Assembly (NCBI GenBank): GCA_004794785.1
Contig: SJOL01009403.1
Span: forward strand, 920,155 to 984,154
Direction of reading: 5' to 3'
Length of the DNA stretch: 64,000 nucleotides
Source of the DNA: Opisthorchis felineus
Lineage: Eukaryota > Platyhelminthes > Trematoda > Opisthorchiida > Opisthorchiidae
Shown one piece after another: positions 36,831 to 49,767 of the stretch. Below the pieces are notes generated by a model. The model did no database searches and was not told the origin of the DNA. It saw only the letters and a list, made by a program, of their open reading frames with translations. Positions within the stretch are counted from its first letter, which is position 1; each line of letters opens with the position of its first letter. The translations under genes and the position numbers were made by a program.

Positions 36831-36888
36831 TCAAAGGTTTGACTACTGTTGACCGACAAATACAATTCGGATCCCAACCGTTCACATA
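36831..36888. repeat. Direct repeat pair, copy 2
   Basis: Diverged second copy of 36454-36521, same orientation, sharing atgcaggcgttca, ggtttgac and caaccgttcacat. Confidence 0.55.
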
Positions 36889-39800
36889 AACTACAAAAAA
36901 AACACTACACATAAACACTAGAGATAGTGGTTTAGCTAAACAACTGTCGCTGTAGAGAGGTTTTACTATGTCAGATAAGGAGCAACAGGCAGGCTCATGT
37001 AGACTACTGTCAGAAACTGGAACATCCCACCACCAACAATTTACCACCTTTCGCGTGAGGGCTTTCGGTTTTTCATTTGTATCGTTTTTCTCCTGCAGTC
37101 TGATACTGCCCTCATCAACAGTGTATATCAAAACTTACTGTTCCCAACAACAAGACAATTTTGTTGTTTTTGTTTCGCTTCTGATTCTCTGGTTCCTATT
37201 CTAGCAAACTTGAGATATTGATCGGGTCGTTTGATCAACTCTCGTACATTCGTCCGACACTGTACATCTAATACTCTCTGGGACGCGTATTGATGATGAT
37301 CCCCACCGAAACATCTGTTCATATGTTCGTTCGTTATAGCTAGGTAGGACGTTTTGTGCTCAGTCCACAGGGAACTGATAATGGTTTGTTTTTAGGTTCA
37401 GTCTACAGCGCAAGTTCAACAGCTCTTTCAAGAACAACTGTAAATCAGATTCGGCACTCACCACCTTGCCTCTGGCTATCCTGATTGCTTCGGCAGCACT
37501 TCATTGAATCCCAACCCGATTCAGGCAACGTTGAAGACAATATTCCATTGGCGGGGGTTATTAATGTCTTTCTGTCGTTCTCTTCAGTATGAGCGGATGC
37601 CATCTGCGTTTGACCACCAGGAATTTCTACTGTTGGCAAAATCACCTGATTACCGACCTCAGTCACACCTATCTAGGGCAAAAAAAAGAGTTGATAATTT
37701 TGTATATAAGAAGTCCATTACAGGTAAGAGAGTAGGGTGCTACTGCATGAAAACATCATGCGAATAAATAAAGGCTGTGATATGCTAATGCATGACGTAA
37801 AAACCTTTTAATTATTACCTGGTCTTTCCCAACGTCCTCGGATCTATCCAGACAAGCGAGAAGCAAGAAGGCCGGTGTGGTCCTGAACAATTCAGATTGC
37901 CATCGAACTTGGTCAGCATCTGGAAAGGGGAGCTCGTAGCCACCAACCGCCATCAAACCAGGAGAACTGAGTAACAAAAGGCAAGTTGAATGGGTGGAAT
38001 GCATCACAATGATGATTCATTCGGTCAGTAGTTCGTGAGCTACTTTGTCGCAATCAGACGATTGCATCTAAAATCGCTGACCACATGTACTTTAAGTACG
38101 ATTCTGTATATACTTTACGTAAAAGACCACAAATTAAAACAACCACCACCGTGTAAACCTGACCCCACAGCGCAACAAGCAGCCAACCTTAGGCAGGTCA
38201 AACTTATGCCGGCCCTTATTGATATCTAAACAGATTTATAAACAGAGCATCATGTTTAGTGCCAACAGCAACCGTTGTTCTAGTTTTAACACATAAGACA
38301 AAGCATTCGGTCCCCAGTTCACCCTGAGTCTAATAACGAAGCCGTCGGCCTTTTGGAAGCAGTCTACCGCGTACCTTTATTTTTCCTAAAGTAAACGTTT
38401 GAATTCTGGCACATCAATTTAAGGCATTGTCTGACTCTGAGTTACTTATCACTGACCATCCGTACCAATAAGAAAATTCCCCTGTATTTCCCTTAAATTA
38501 AAAAGCACGCCGCTGTTAAGCATCCCAAAGATATTGGTTCCTCCCAAAAGACGGGTTCTTCTTCTCCGAATTTCGTGTCAGTCACTCGAACCGTGAAATT
38601 TCTCACCATGCTACTAATCATTAACATCACCCCGAACTTAATATTTCACTGGATGTGTTAATATGTGCACCCGGACAGTTTGATATGCTTACAACAGCTA
38701 ACAAACGCAGTATCATCTGAAAAATGATCTACCAGATGACCTTTGTGTTGTCTTAGTTGTCTCATGAAGTAATGAACATTATATGTTATGTGTTATGTTA
38801 TATTATAAGTTCGAATAGACTTAGAAGGCTGTGCATTGCGTCACACGTGGACAAATTTCGGTCTCATTGAACAGTAAAACACCATCACGAAAAGATTGAG
38901 TAACCACCTTCTCTCATAGGGTCCACGTGACAGTCCTAATACTTCACTGGGAACGCTGTGAGTTATGCCAACTAATCAATGTCATCGGTGTTCTTTTAGA
39001 CAAATTGTATCTCGGATATCCGACATATTGCAAGCTGACGATAGTTCTTTCCGCTCTTCCCTTCCGTTTTTTTCGAAGGGTATGTTTCAAACAAAACTCA
39101 GACTATAGAGCAATGAGAACTCGGTTGTCATCACAGGAGTTAGGATAGATGATGCAGCCTGGCACAAAATCCATCCATTGTAGATATTTTGAATTCGATG
39201 AAGAATTACCTTCGTCTGTATAATCCCTATAACCTAGGCGTATACCCGTACATGGACGATTGACGTCACTTTTACGAGTAACGCACCGTAGACTCTCCGA
39301 TTTGGTCTGTACGGTAAAAAAACATCCATTTTCTTGTGACCTTTGGCGAGACTTGACCCAATGCATTCTCACAGGAACAACCCACCTGTCCTGCAACAGT
39401 CATCAAAGTTGCCATATCAGACCTAGTTCCCGTTGTGATTACAGTTGAGCTGCAGTGCACATTATAGGCCGTGATCAATGTCTGAACTTAGATCATCTAA
39501 TGACTACCAACTACGAAGGATCGAACTCATTAATTCTCAACTGTATCTCATCCCTTATTCGACGTAAGTCGACCTGAACAGAACATAAATCATCGCATAT
39601 GCGAACTGTAGTGTAGACAGTTCCCTCACAGTTCCTTTGCAACATGTTTCACACAGTTCAGGTAGAGCATAGTTGAAACCAAAATGTTTAGATTATTTCA
39701 ATATGTTCTTCAGAACAGTTAGGAAGAAAATCTTCAGAGTATTCCTTAATGTCAGATTACTATTTCTGGCCAATGCCGAGGTGCCTACGAAGTCTTCGAA

Positions 39801-41224
39801 TTGGTAGGTGAGCACTCCCCTGCGCCCTTCATCCAAGTTGATTTGAAACCTTTCACTGGTTTCTTTACGCCCCGTAGATACCACGGTGGATCACTAGGAT
39901 CCACTTCGTATAGGCGTAGAAAACGGCTCCTTAGAACGCAGGCGATACTTGTGAGTCGAGGGAAATACAAAAATTTGGGCGTCTTTATTTTCCTATGAGA
40001 GGAATCCCTCACTCATTTGCAATGCTTCTCCCTTAGAGCAAGCTCCCCGTTAATAAAGACGGACCTCTTAAAAGTGTGAATAATCCAGTTGTCGCAAGGT
40101 CACTTCCCATTAGGATCAACTTTTAACGCGAAATCGCTTTGTAATACCATATAATCGCTTAATCTGCCGCGGGTTTCCAATTTTTTCCACCGATTAGTTT
40201 ATGCCAACTGTAGGTAACTTGACATTGTGTGTGCGCACAGGAATGGCAGGAATAACTGAGGACTGTGTAGACCCAAACAGGAATAAGTCAGAAATTAATA
40301 TAAGATTCTCGTTTGACCTCCCTTTGCCCACTCCTTCCTAAAAATTTCAAGTTCGAAAGAGTTTACTAGAGCATGTGTAAGTGTGTGGGGTTGCATCATG
40401 TACTGGCGCAACCTAATTGGCCAGCTGAGCGAACAAACCAACGGTCACTATAACAACCTGAACCACCAAAATTGCTTTCTACGATTATGAGGATCATGTA
40501 AAGCATTAGCAATTTTCACCATGTTTGAACTTATGACGGCAACGGTTACTCTCTCAGATTAGGTATCCATCCGCTAGATCGATAATACTACACCTTTGCT
40601 GTCCACTCTGCTTCTCAGCTTTCAGCCCAGACAACCCAGCTAGGTGTTCTTTGTGGCGTCGAGCTCACCTACGACCCAGCCATGCACCCGAGCTGCAACC
40701 TCAAACTACATCGGTGTTTTCGTCCATATCTAGGGCAGGAGGAGCATAGTTGCGACAACACATGTTCCCATTACGAACACATTAGAACATGGTCAATGTT
40801 GATCACATATTTTCGACCTTGACCGCAATAACAGCTCCGGGAATAAGCTAAAGTACGAAACCTTGGTTGTTTGGAAAAAACAACCCCAAAACTAAATGGG
40901 CAGGCAAGCGAAGGCTGATGTGTCGTCGCGTCATAGAAACTGTGATATTGGTACAAATGTTTCTGTTCCACACCACTTGATTTTGCGTTGAACCTACCAA
41001 AAATATGGCAAAACCGTGCCTTGAAAGTTATTGTGCAAACAAAGATATGCTAGTACACACCAGAGTGAAAGTCATTGAAAACGTTGGAACTGTCCGAATA
41101 CGTTAAAATAAGCCGCCGGAAATTTTCACGGTGTAGTTATTTTTCGAAATTTAATGAGGTACTAATGCCAGTGAGACCCCGAATAAATAAGATCAATAAA
41201 CAATTACGGTTGGGATACCATGGG
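36889..41224. other. No recognised gene
   Basis: A long stretch with nothing supportable. A short tandem tatgttatg-like run lies at about 38780-38806. Confidence 0.4.
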
Positions 41225-41302
41225 AGACGGAAATATCAGTGTTGACAGTGATGCTTCACTGCCGTACAACCAAATGTTTATCCAATTATATTTGAAGTAT
41301 TA

Positions 41303-41506
41303 CAGTGAAAAGATTCAACTGTAGAATCCTTTCGGTGTCTAGCTGCCGTGCCACCCAAAGGAAGCACGAGGACTGGGATACTGCCAGGTTGCCCAAGCCT
41401 AGACAGGGGAAGTCGAGAGGCAGAGGTCGGATTCGAATCACGGACCTTTCGGTCAGTAAATTCACGCTCCAACCACTTGAGCGATCTCGTCCCCTCAGTG
41501 AAAAGA
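41303..41506 (-). mobile_element. tRNA-derived SINE nested in LINE A 3' UTR, 11-bp target duplication
   Basis: cagtgaaaaga occurs at 41303-41313 and 41496-41506, bracketing a 182-bp SINE body. On the minus strand the head reads gggacgagatcgctcaagtgg (A box) and gattcgaatccg (B box), and the 3' end is ctacagttgaatc. Because the flanks on both sides belong to the LINE A 3' UTR, the SINE inserted after the LINE. The cagtgaaaag motif also recurs at 41508 and 41557 in purine-rich DNA, so the target itself was repetitive. Confidence 0.85.
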
Positions 41507-41582
41507 ACAGTGAAAAGAAGAAAAAAAAATGAAAAAAAGAAGGAAGAAAAAACAATGAACAGTGAAAAGAACAGAAAAGACT
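41507..41582. repeat. Purine-rich low-complexity stretch
   Basis: A/G-rich run with repeated gaacagtgaaaagaa motifs and A tracts, within the LINE A 3' UTR. Likely replication-slippage expansion. Confidence 0.7.
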
Positions 41583-42231
41583 GGGTGAGGTAGGAAGCCT
41601 GGTGCTGACCAATCGCAAGCATTCTAGGTTACCTAAACCTCCAAGTGCTCATTCAGACAATCTGGGAACAAATTGACAGAGCAAACGACGCTGACATAGA
41701 TCAGCCGCCATTTCTCGCAAAGTCTCCAGCGCAGGGAGGATCATGGGGACCCCATCCTGAAAAGCGAACCGCAACAACGATACGTAGACCCTTCCTAATC
41801 ATTTTACACAAGCCAAGTCACACCTTGCCCACCTCACAGTTTGCGCCATTCTGGAGGTAAGGAGAACAATAATCGTCTCGGTAGACGACGTCTCAGCATG
41901 CGCAGCCCATAGCCAAGCCACCGCACCTGATGGTGCTGGATGTTAGGATGACTGTTCCCAAAAACACTAAATATTTATGAAACATGTTGCTTCACTTAGA
42001 CGACACAGCATGGGTTAAATGGCTGGACAGTACTCTTCAGTTGGTGAGATTTTCGATTAGTTCAGTCAAGTTTGCCTGCACCTTTAGCATACACTACCAG
42101 CTATAGCATTGCTACGTAGAAAAGATAGCCACATTCGACAGGCAAATAGCTTAACTTCTTTTCAATGGATGAATTAGGCAGTTCTCCCCGTTACCATTGA
42201 AATCTAGATGGACAGGAATATTTAAATTTAC

Positions 42232-42586
42232 TATTCGTGTTCAAATATGAATGAAAGCAGGGATACTCCTCTTTTATCAGTTTTACGATAATTCTACCAC
42301 GGTTCCCGTCAAAATTATTGCACGGAGTAAACACTGAAATGGACATCAGCACCACGTGACCATGTAGAAGAGTGGTGAATGGAAATGGTTGAGAAGGATA
42401 TTTTGCAGACGCAATTTCAACTAATACAGCAGGCCAGTCAGTTGATTTCGGATCATTTAAGGTAAAGTCCGCTGAGTCCAGCACAACAGACGTAAAACCC
42501 GTTGTCAATGCAAGGCCGGAACGGAAAGAGATGGTGACTATAAACAAGAAAGCTAAAGGCTCGGAGAAGCAAGTTATAAGTAGCAT
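42232..42586 (-). CDS. Candidate first exon of a secreted or membrane protein
   Basis: An open frame starts with ATG at 42584-42586. The first ~27 residues look like a signal peptide (MLLITCFSEPLAFLFIVTIS, then small residues). Residues 28-118 have ordinary soluble-domain composition, with a segment GHVVLMSISVFTPCN followed by NRGRIIVKLIKEEYPC. A good splice donor, A|GTAAAT, ends the exon at 42232 in phase 1. The hydrophobic strand, Cys, N-x-G-x-I-V-x-L-I and Cys pattern loosely resembles the start of a protease-associated (PA) domain as in RNF13/Goliath-type ubiquitin ligases; this is an unproven pattern match. No second exon was located in the next kilobase, which is occupied by LINE sequence. 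Confidence 0.4.
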
Positions 42587-43050
42587 CTACACCGACTAGC
42601 CACATGAAGATAAATGGCATACAAAACGATACAGAGCAACCGATAAATCAAAATCCACTTGGTGTTTCAACAAACTGGACAAGTACAAGCCCTAGCACAC
42701 AAGAAGAACAACGACAAGAACATTGTAACTGAGGGATTCAAGCGGATTCAAGATACACCTATGGGGGACCCGAAGAAAGGCGAAACTGGTTGTGGACTGA
42801 CGAGGAGTTTTCAGCGACCATATGATTAGTGCACTCCATAGGCAGATTGGGGATTCTGAGCAAAACACGCGGTTTAGGAAGTAAGGACAACAAGTAGTTC
42901 TGTTTTCCTCCAATGAAATGGAGTATCATGGAAAAAGCGCATAGTGAGCTTATATGCACGGTAAAATTGCATATGAGCTCAAAAGCAAACACCTCCCCCC
43001 TCCAAACTGCTGCTCAAGTTTGAGGCTAACTGATGCATCTTCCAGAGCCT

Positions 43051-43135
43051 ATGTCTAATTGATGAGCCCCAAGCAGGGTGAAAACGGCAGTAAGTTGTCT
43101 GTGGATTTTTAGCAGTCGTCCTATACTACTTATAT
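43051..43135 (+). repeat. Hammerhead-like repeat relic, copy H2
   Basis: Plus strand: TTGATGA (43059-43065), GCCC (43066-43069), CAAGCA loop, GGGT (43076-43079), then GAAAA (43080-43084) and cggca. It differs from a perfect hammerhead core by one base in CTGATGA and one in GAAAC, and stem II is still formed. It ends directly before a SINE. Confidence 0.5.
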
Positions 43136-43138
43136 GAA

Positions 43139-43318
43139 ATATCGTTCAGTTGTAGCACCCTTTTGGTGCCTAACTGCCATGCCACCTGAAGAAAGCACAA
43201 GGGCTGGGATACTGCCAGATTTCCCACGCCTAGACAGGGAAGTCGAGAGGCAAAGGTCGGGTTCGAACCACGGACCTTCCAGTCAGTAAATTCGAGCTCT
43301 CAGCCATCTCATCATACG
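43139..43318 (-). repeat. tRNA-derived SINE
   Basis: Nearly complete copy; the minus strand has a perfect B box, ggttcgaaccc (about 43259-43270), and the family 3' end ctacaactgaacgat at 43142-43156. The 5' head (gatgagatggctgag) abuts unrelated DNA. No target duplication was detected. Confidence 0.8.
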
Positions 43319-44519
43319 CGCATAGTGCTCGCAAGTAATCCTTCAACACCTTTTGGGTAGTTTCCATTATCTTCATACCATATCATTCCACAAGCGTGAA
43401 ACAAAAAACGACTTCGGCGTTCGGTGTAGCCCTTCTCCGACGTAGCGTGAACGGTAAACTCATTACCCGTGCAAGAACTCAACTGGCCCTTTCGTGATAA
43501 CCGTTTAAGACGATTCCAGAGAATACTAACCAACTTGTGACTGAAAGTAAACCAGTGTAGATGTTTTTATCAGAAAGTGGACACATTTCTTCGTGGGAAA
43601 AAACGTGGAAACAACAGTGTGGATTTAGGAATGTACTTCGACTCTTGGGCCACCCAACGACATTCTTCTCCAGCAGTATTTTTAATTGTTGAACTGCCGA
43701 ATTTCCCCCGGTGGGAAAGCAGGACACAGACCACGAAAAAGAGTTCAAGTCCGAGATGAATACGAGCACTAAGGTGGTATTTGCTTCAAAACTGCCAAAC
43801 CTAGTTCCAGCTGCTAACACTCCCTATCAGAACTAGAAACGTTGAACTACTTGTACTTTGGTGAGTAGTAAAGTGTTTACGACAATCATTAGCGTTGCAT
43901 CTGCACCGCCGGAAGGATCAGCTCGGCAACAAAAACTTCGCTAGGACCTGTGTTCGTCAGCTTAATTGTTTTCGCGATGAACTAGCGCTGAGAATACTGG
44001 AACACGGATCGAATCTGTATGAAAGTAATCGCTCGAGTGAAAACCGTAAAGTGACTTGCATCCAGACCTGCTACCCGACATGCTTTGTGCAGGGAACGAC
44101 ACAGTGGAGCGTAGAGTTTAGTCAAGAAGAGACCTTATATGACTAGGCTCTTAGCAACACCATAAGTGAACTGACCTGGTGGAAACTGAGTGTCTTCGGA
44201 AGCTAGTGAAGGTGTCATTTGCACCCACCAAATGCTCCCAAGAGACCTGCTGTCATGCAGCCTCTGCTGAGGAAGTGCTTTTCACTGTCTTTCCGTGGGG
44301 GAGATGTTTTCTTCAAAATAGAAGGACAAAAGCCGGTATCTGGTGCCAAAGCCCAGCTGACGTTCCATTGAAAGTCCGTCAAAATTTGATTCCATGTCAG
44401 TGACGGTGAGAACATGAATCATTTCCGGCTGCCTCTATTCAGACCGTACTTGATTGTGTAAAGACACTAGGTACCCGCTATAACAATAAGTGACTGATGA
44501 ATGGGACATTACTTCACGA
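43319..44519. other. No recognised gene
   Basis: A minus-strand 113-codon frame (43479-43820) and plus-strand frames at 43.9-44.4 kb show no recognisable domain. Confidence 0.4.
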
Positions 44520-47180
44520 AACTAACAAAATTTGTCGACTCAACGGCGCTACAGGGGAGGGATGTGCCCTGTGCTAGCCCAGCGGCTGGGGCAATCAGCA
44601 AACAGGCAGGGGTTCCCAAAACAACAGAATCTGCTAATGTCGACCGCTGGAATATCCACATTCTGTCGAATGACTGCAGTCAGAAACTGACCATGTGTAC
44701 TCTCCACGATTACCGACTAGATATTAAATGCTTGCCTGAGACCAAACTACCAGTATCAATCACTATACACATCCCTATCATTGGCTCTATTACAGAGGTC
44801 CAGTGGGCAACTTCGGTATCTAAGAGGTCGTCCTTGCCTTGGATGACCACGCCTACAATGCACTCTTATCTTTGAACCCCGTTTCACTCAGAATTGCGGG
44901 AGCTCCAGTTAAAGGTACCCCAGTAAATTCAACTAGGAGTGATATCTAAGTGTACAATGTTTCAGTAGATTCCACGGTTGGAGAACGCGTTTACTACGGC
45001 AGGCCCACGGGGTATCTAGGCACGATATGCTGGTAAACGCTCGAATAGGCTGACTAGAAGACCATGTCTGCCACATGCAGGCGAGTGCAGTCTAGAGCTA
45101 TGAGGGTGGTGCCATACTTCTCAACTTCCCTGGGTTGAACCACATCCTCGTCACTAACTCGCGCTGTTTATTGACATGGTAAATCGATGGTGGTCGGAAT
45201 GTCTCAAGCCGACCATATTCTGATACAATCTCGACAGGTCTTCGGTCGTATCGAGGAGCTGAAACGGGAAACACAGCGGGAGTGGACCATACCGTCGTGC
45301 AAGCGAGAGTTGAAACCCATCTTGTTAGATGCGGAAAATGTATTTCCATCAATGTATTTTCACTCCGACGCAAAAACTCAAACCAAACTCATTAAAAGCA
45401 TATTAATGCAACTGACATCCGGATTCTTGCATCACTATGAAGATCACTCGGTCCCGGTGGATGATGAATGGTCCATATTTGAAACATCTATCCAACAAGC
45501 CCCGAAAGACAGCCTTCGTTGCATCACACAACGACACGAAGACTGAATTTCAGGCAAAACGACGTGCTTCTGCAGGTGAGCCTAAACAAGGCTCCCGAGT
45601 TCTCCAAAGTGAAGCGCAACAGAAATGGAGCTGACGGTAGATTATTCGAAGAGGAAACGGCGGGTGGATTACTTTAGCCAGCTGCCAAACCACCATAATC
45701 TTCGTGCAGAAAAACTTACATCGGTGTCTAGCCATTACAGTATGAACTTCGAGCCGTCTAGTCAAGCAAAGAGATGATGGCGTTCTTCCTCTTCCCCCAA
45801 GGAACAGTAGTATTGCCTGCGGGGAGATCTTCAACACCAACACAAACTACTCTGTTCCATTTGGGAGGCGAAGTCCGTCACTTCCGACTGGGGCATTCGA
45901 GCTTTAATACGAATCACTAGGAAAGACGACCTAATAGTATGCGAAGACTATTGAGGAGTCAGTGTCATAGATAGTGCCGGGAAAACCTTTGCATCTATAC
46001 TCGTAAAACGATTTTCGAAAGTGTGACACGGTCGAACATTACTTACTCACTGTGGTTTCCATCCTAGAACTGGGTTGGGCAGTCAACTTATGGGGAAGTT
46101 CTAGAGGCACTGCTTTCGACTCTATCCATTTTGAGTCACCAAGGGCTATTCTTCTTGCTGAAGGTGGGCTAACCGAACTCATTTCTTCCATCAAAAGGCC
46201 TACTACTTGTCAGTGAAGGCCCGAATTCGGCCGTAAAAAGAAGGGACATCTGACCTTAGCCTCGCCTCTGGCATTGACAAGGATGTTCCCTACCACCAGC
46301 GTTAATCGGCTTCGCAATTGACAGAAGGATACAGCGGACGCGGGATAGATGCTCCGGCGTTCAAATGAGCCTAGACATTCGAACTATAGGTCTTGAACAC
46401 ACTGGTGACAGTGTCTTACTGGGCTGAAACATAGATATACAAGCCGTTCTTGATCGAGCCACCTACGAGGCAGATCTAGTCGGAGTGGTAACCAACATCA
46501 GCAAGACAAAATTCTTTTCCATAAGCAAATAGTCAGCGGGTAACTCGGTGTAGGAGATGAAATTGAACGCATTACATCATTTCGTTCATTGGGTTTTACT
46601 ATTCCACCCAACGGGCGAGCTAAAGAAGAGGTGACCCTCGTATCCGTGCATCACGTTACGCCCTCACACCACTCACGAAGATTTTATGAAGGGGAAGTGA
46701 AATCTGCTAGCACGCAAAGCTTCATGTGTTCGAACTGGTAACCCTACCAGTTCTTATCAAAGGCGATCCCTTCGCCTACAATATATCCACAAACTGCAAG
46801 TTTTTTACTGTTGTTGCCTAAGGAGCGTTCGACCACTCGGAAGTGCATCCACGGCTCAGGAAATCACCGCGGTATAACAACATCAATGGTACGGTCACGT
46901 TGCCCGAGAAGGCGAGTTTTGCAAACTCGCTTTTACTCCTTCGCCATGCTCAGGGGGAGACTTTGGTGTTGGAATGCAACAGGGAAACCAGATCGCCGCT
47001 GTGGGGTCAAATTTGGAGGAGTTCAATCTCAAGCTAGCAAAAGCTGTCTGCTTGCTGGAATCTAAACTGGATCCCATTCTGTGCAGACCTGTCCTGTTGT
47101 CACCATGCGTTGGCAACAATACGGGATATTTGTGGAGCCGCTTCATCCTGTCACAGGAGCTCATGGCTCTAAAGTAACGC
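44520..47180 (+). pseudogene. Heavily decayed non-LTR retrotransposon (LINE C)
   Basis: Remnants appear in the right order but in many frames. 44640-44950 is an APE-type endonuclease start (WNIHILSNDC, then YRLDIKCLPETKLP, then DDHAYNALLSLNPVS). 45800-46100 is the reverse transcriptase fingers region (WEAKSVTSDWGIRALIRI, then GVSVIDSAGKTFASILVKRF). 46480-46680 holds thumb-region text (ISKTKFFS, then ERITSFRSLGFTIPPNGRAK). 46860-47180 is the C-terminal tail. Stops and frameshifts are frequent, so no protein can be made. It is distinct in sequence from LINE A and LINE B of this window. Exact termini are not resolved. Confidence 0.65.
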
Positions 47181-49767
47181 ACTTCACGACGATTCTGCAG
47201 AACACGTTTGTGGAACTTATGACAAACTAATTAATCACGAACTTTCGATCGAATTCTGACGACAATAAGCAAATGGTAACACAACAATGGTAACACGCAA
47301 CAATATTTGGCAGTTGTTTAGCCGAAAGTCCTTGCACGGCAGCATCTGGTGCTTCAAAATAATAACGACTTCTCATCGCCGAGATGTGTAATGATCAGGA
47401 TCAGCAGCATCCTAAACAGAAGTGAAGCATAAACTGGTGATCTTGGATAGGACTTCAGAGTTTTCCGATAACTAAGGCTGAGAGTATGGCTATCCTCTTA
47501 ACAAGGAAAGTCAAAAGATGAGGTACCCCTTGTCTCTAAAATGGTTAGAACACCATGCGGGAAATGTCCTATGTCACTCACCCGAATTTACTCCTCAGCT
47601 GTGGCATTAAATGATCACAAGCACCCTCTCGATGAACAGGTGGGCTAGTCTTCACAGTCATGTCTTGGCTGATAACTCAGTCGAGGATATGCGCATAACA
47701 CCATGTCGCGCAGTTCATAGGCAACCAAGCTAAGAAACCAGATGAAACTCCGTACGTTAACTCAATATTTATTGAGTTCTCAATAACTATGGTCAATTCC
47801 TTTCTACTGTAAAACATATATTCACAATGAATTGCTCCGTCTGCTGGTTCTCATTCTAGTCTGGCACATTTCTGCCCGCAACATATTCCAACGCAGACCC
47901 AAGCGCTCTTTGGAATAGCCGGATAAAAATTATATCTGTTCACCTTGGAGATCAGACGGCCAGCACATGGGCGCTGAGTTGTCATACTACCTCCCTGGCG
48001 TCATTTGTCAGTAATGGAATACTACAGGAAAGGGGGGGCATACCAACGTACAATCCAAAATTTTTCCTTGCTGGGTCACAGAGAGAAAATCGACATATCA
48101 AAGGTGTAACTGTGAAAACGAGGAAAAAACACGTACTTTTTTGGATTGAACGATCTTTTTGGAGCCCAGGATATGAACAGATCTCGATGCTGTACAGTTA
48201 AACGGGTCACCGCTTCCAGTTCTTTGTCCCTTTCATCCAAAATGTGTTCGTTTCGATAGCAGCCCTAGATGGGAACCACAGTACCACGGTACACCTGGAG
48301 TGTTGATCATAGGCTTTTTGAATAAAATACAGCAAACTAAAAAGACTTACAGGGTTCCGAATTTCAACCCAAGGTTTGTTGTTCTAAAACTCTCACAAAT
48401 ATGGCGCAATGTCGATGTAGGACTAACGCCGACTATTCCTTCTACCGATCGATAAACCGACTGGTTAGATGTGTACACCTCAATCTTATTTTAGTTCAGT
48501 AGGCACATTCACTTGTGGGAATCACTGTACACGGAGTCCCTCAAATGGGGGTCAAACGGCACTTTACAAATGTCACAAATCACGAGGTAGCTGAAAGTAT
48601 AGTGGACCAGGCAAACTTCAGAACAAACAAGCCAATAACCAGATGGCTCCGAACCCGTAAATTGGCCAATTTTAAGGACAGGAATATACTGGGAAACTTC
48701 TGGTACCGATTTCACTAAAGAAACGGTACATGAAAGGTCACATGTGACGTAAGTGAACCAATGGGCCATTACACATGATTAATATGCGGACGGCCTATGC
48801 ACTGGTAACTCAGGTGTCATAGCAGCTTCCGGGTTGCTAAGCTCTCCGTACATAAGATGGAGAAGTAGCGGGTGTAACAGCTTTGAGGAAGGTGTACTTC
48901 GGTACCTTATAAACACGTAGGTTGTTGTTTGCATGGAAAGTATAATGTCCTGTCCACAAAAGAAACACCTGCAGACACGCACAATATGGGAAATCCGCTG
49001 GGAACTGTACAACAGCCTCGTCATACAACTTGTACCCGAAATCAGTGGTTAAAAACTTACGGACTGTATCCCAAACGGCTCAAATCGATAAATACGAAGT
49101 CCGCAACAGGGGTAGACCATATTGGGGGGTGCGGGGCTATCAAAGAAAAAAAGCCGGAGTTAACTGCAGAAGAATGATGCGCTGAAGAAAGTCACTTGTT
49201 GAATGCATGTTGAATACATGAAATTCGCAAAGAATCTTCAGAATCATCATCGAAGGCAACACAGGGGATGGACGGTGTTTCACTGCCATATGCGAAGAGC
49301 TCAAAGGTGACCGGTGAAAATGCTTGCCACAGCTTGTTCCAGGCTGACCTAAACGGTAAGGCGATTCCCAAAACTCTGGAACATTAAACCGCAAGGTGAT
49401 TGTGTGAAGCATTAGCATCACAGTTCATTGGGGAATGCAGAGAACTATATTCCACTTGTGGTCTACTGCTGACGCACGCTAGCCGTATATTAAAATGATC
49501 GACCAGAAAACGAACCAGGCCCCAGAAGAGCAACAGCAGCGTTTTCCATCAATCATCATTTAGTTTGAAATCACCCACTCTAGAACAGTGAACACACCCA
49601 GAAGAGGCCAAATCGCCCTTTGGTGCGCGAGGAAATGAACCTGCTGAACACCGAACAGCTAAATGATTGATTGCGTGGCCGAAAAATACTTTTTGGGCAA
49701 TTGTGGGTGGTTTGAATTCCAATGTTCGCAAATCCAGTCCCACAAGGTAATCTATAAGACCATTAGA
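47181..49767. other. No recognised gene
   Basis: Nothing firm. A short direct repeat (aatggtaacac twice) occurs at about 47273-47296. Confidence 0.4.

Larger units (their letters stand above)
41225..41985 (-). mobile_element. LINE family A 3' end, minus orientation, interrupted by a SINE
   Basis: Minus-strand translation of about 41985-41600 gives text typical of the C-terminal end of LINE reverse transcriptase proteins (HHQVRWLGYGLRML, RRLPRR) with stops and shifts. The end ggagactttgcgagaaatgg to gattgtctgaatgagc parallels 53788-53866 of the LINE A copy at 52-54 kb. The 3' UTR follows, ending with cggcagtgaagcatc (about 41255) and caacactgat. A pyrimidine-rich stretch and a SINE lie inside that UTR. 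Confidence 0.7.

Noticed and set aside
41278..41622. Overlapping 110-114 codon minus-strand frames rich in Ser and Phe
   Set aside because: They are translations of a SINE and a low-complexity pyrimidine tract.
43479..43820. 113-codon minus-strand frame as a LINE fragment
   Set aside because: No alignment to the LINEs in this window could be sustained by eye.
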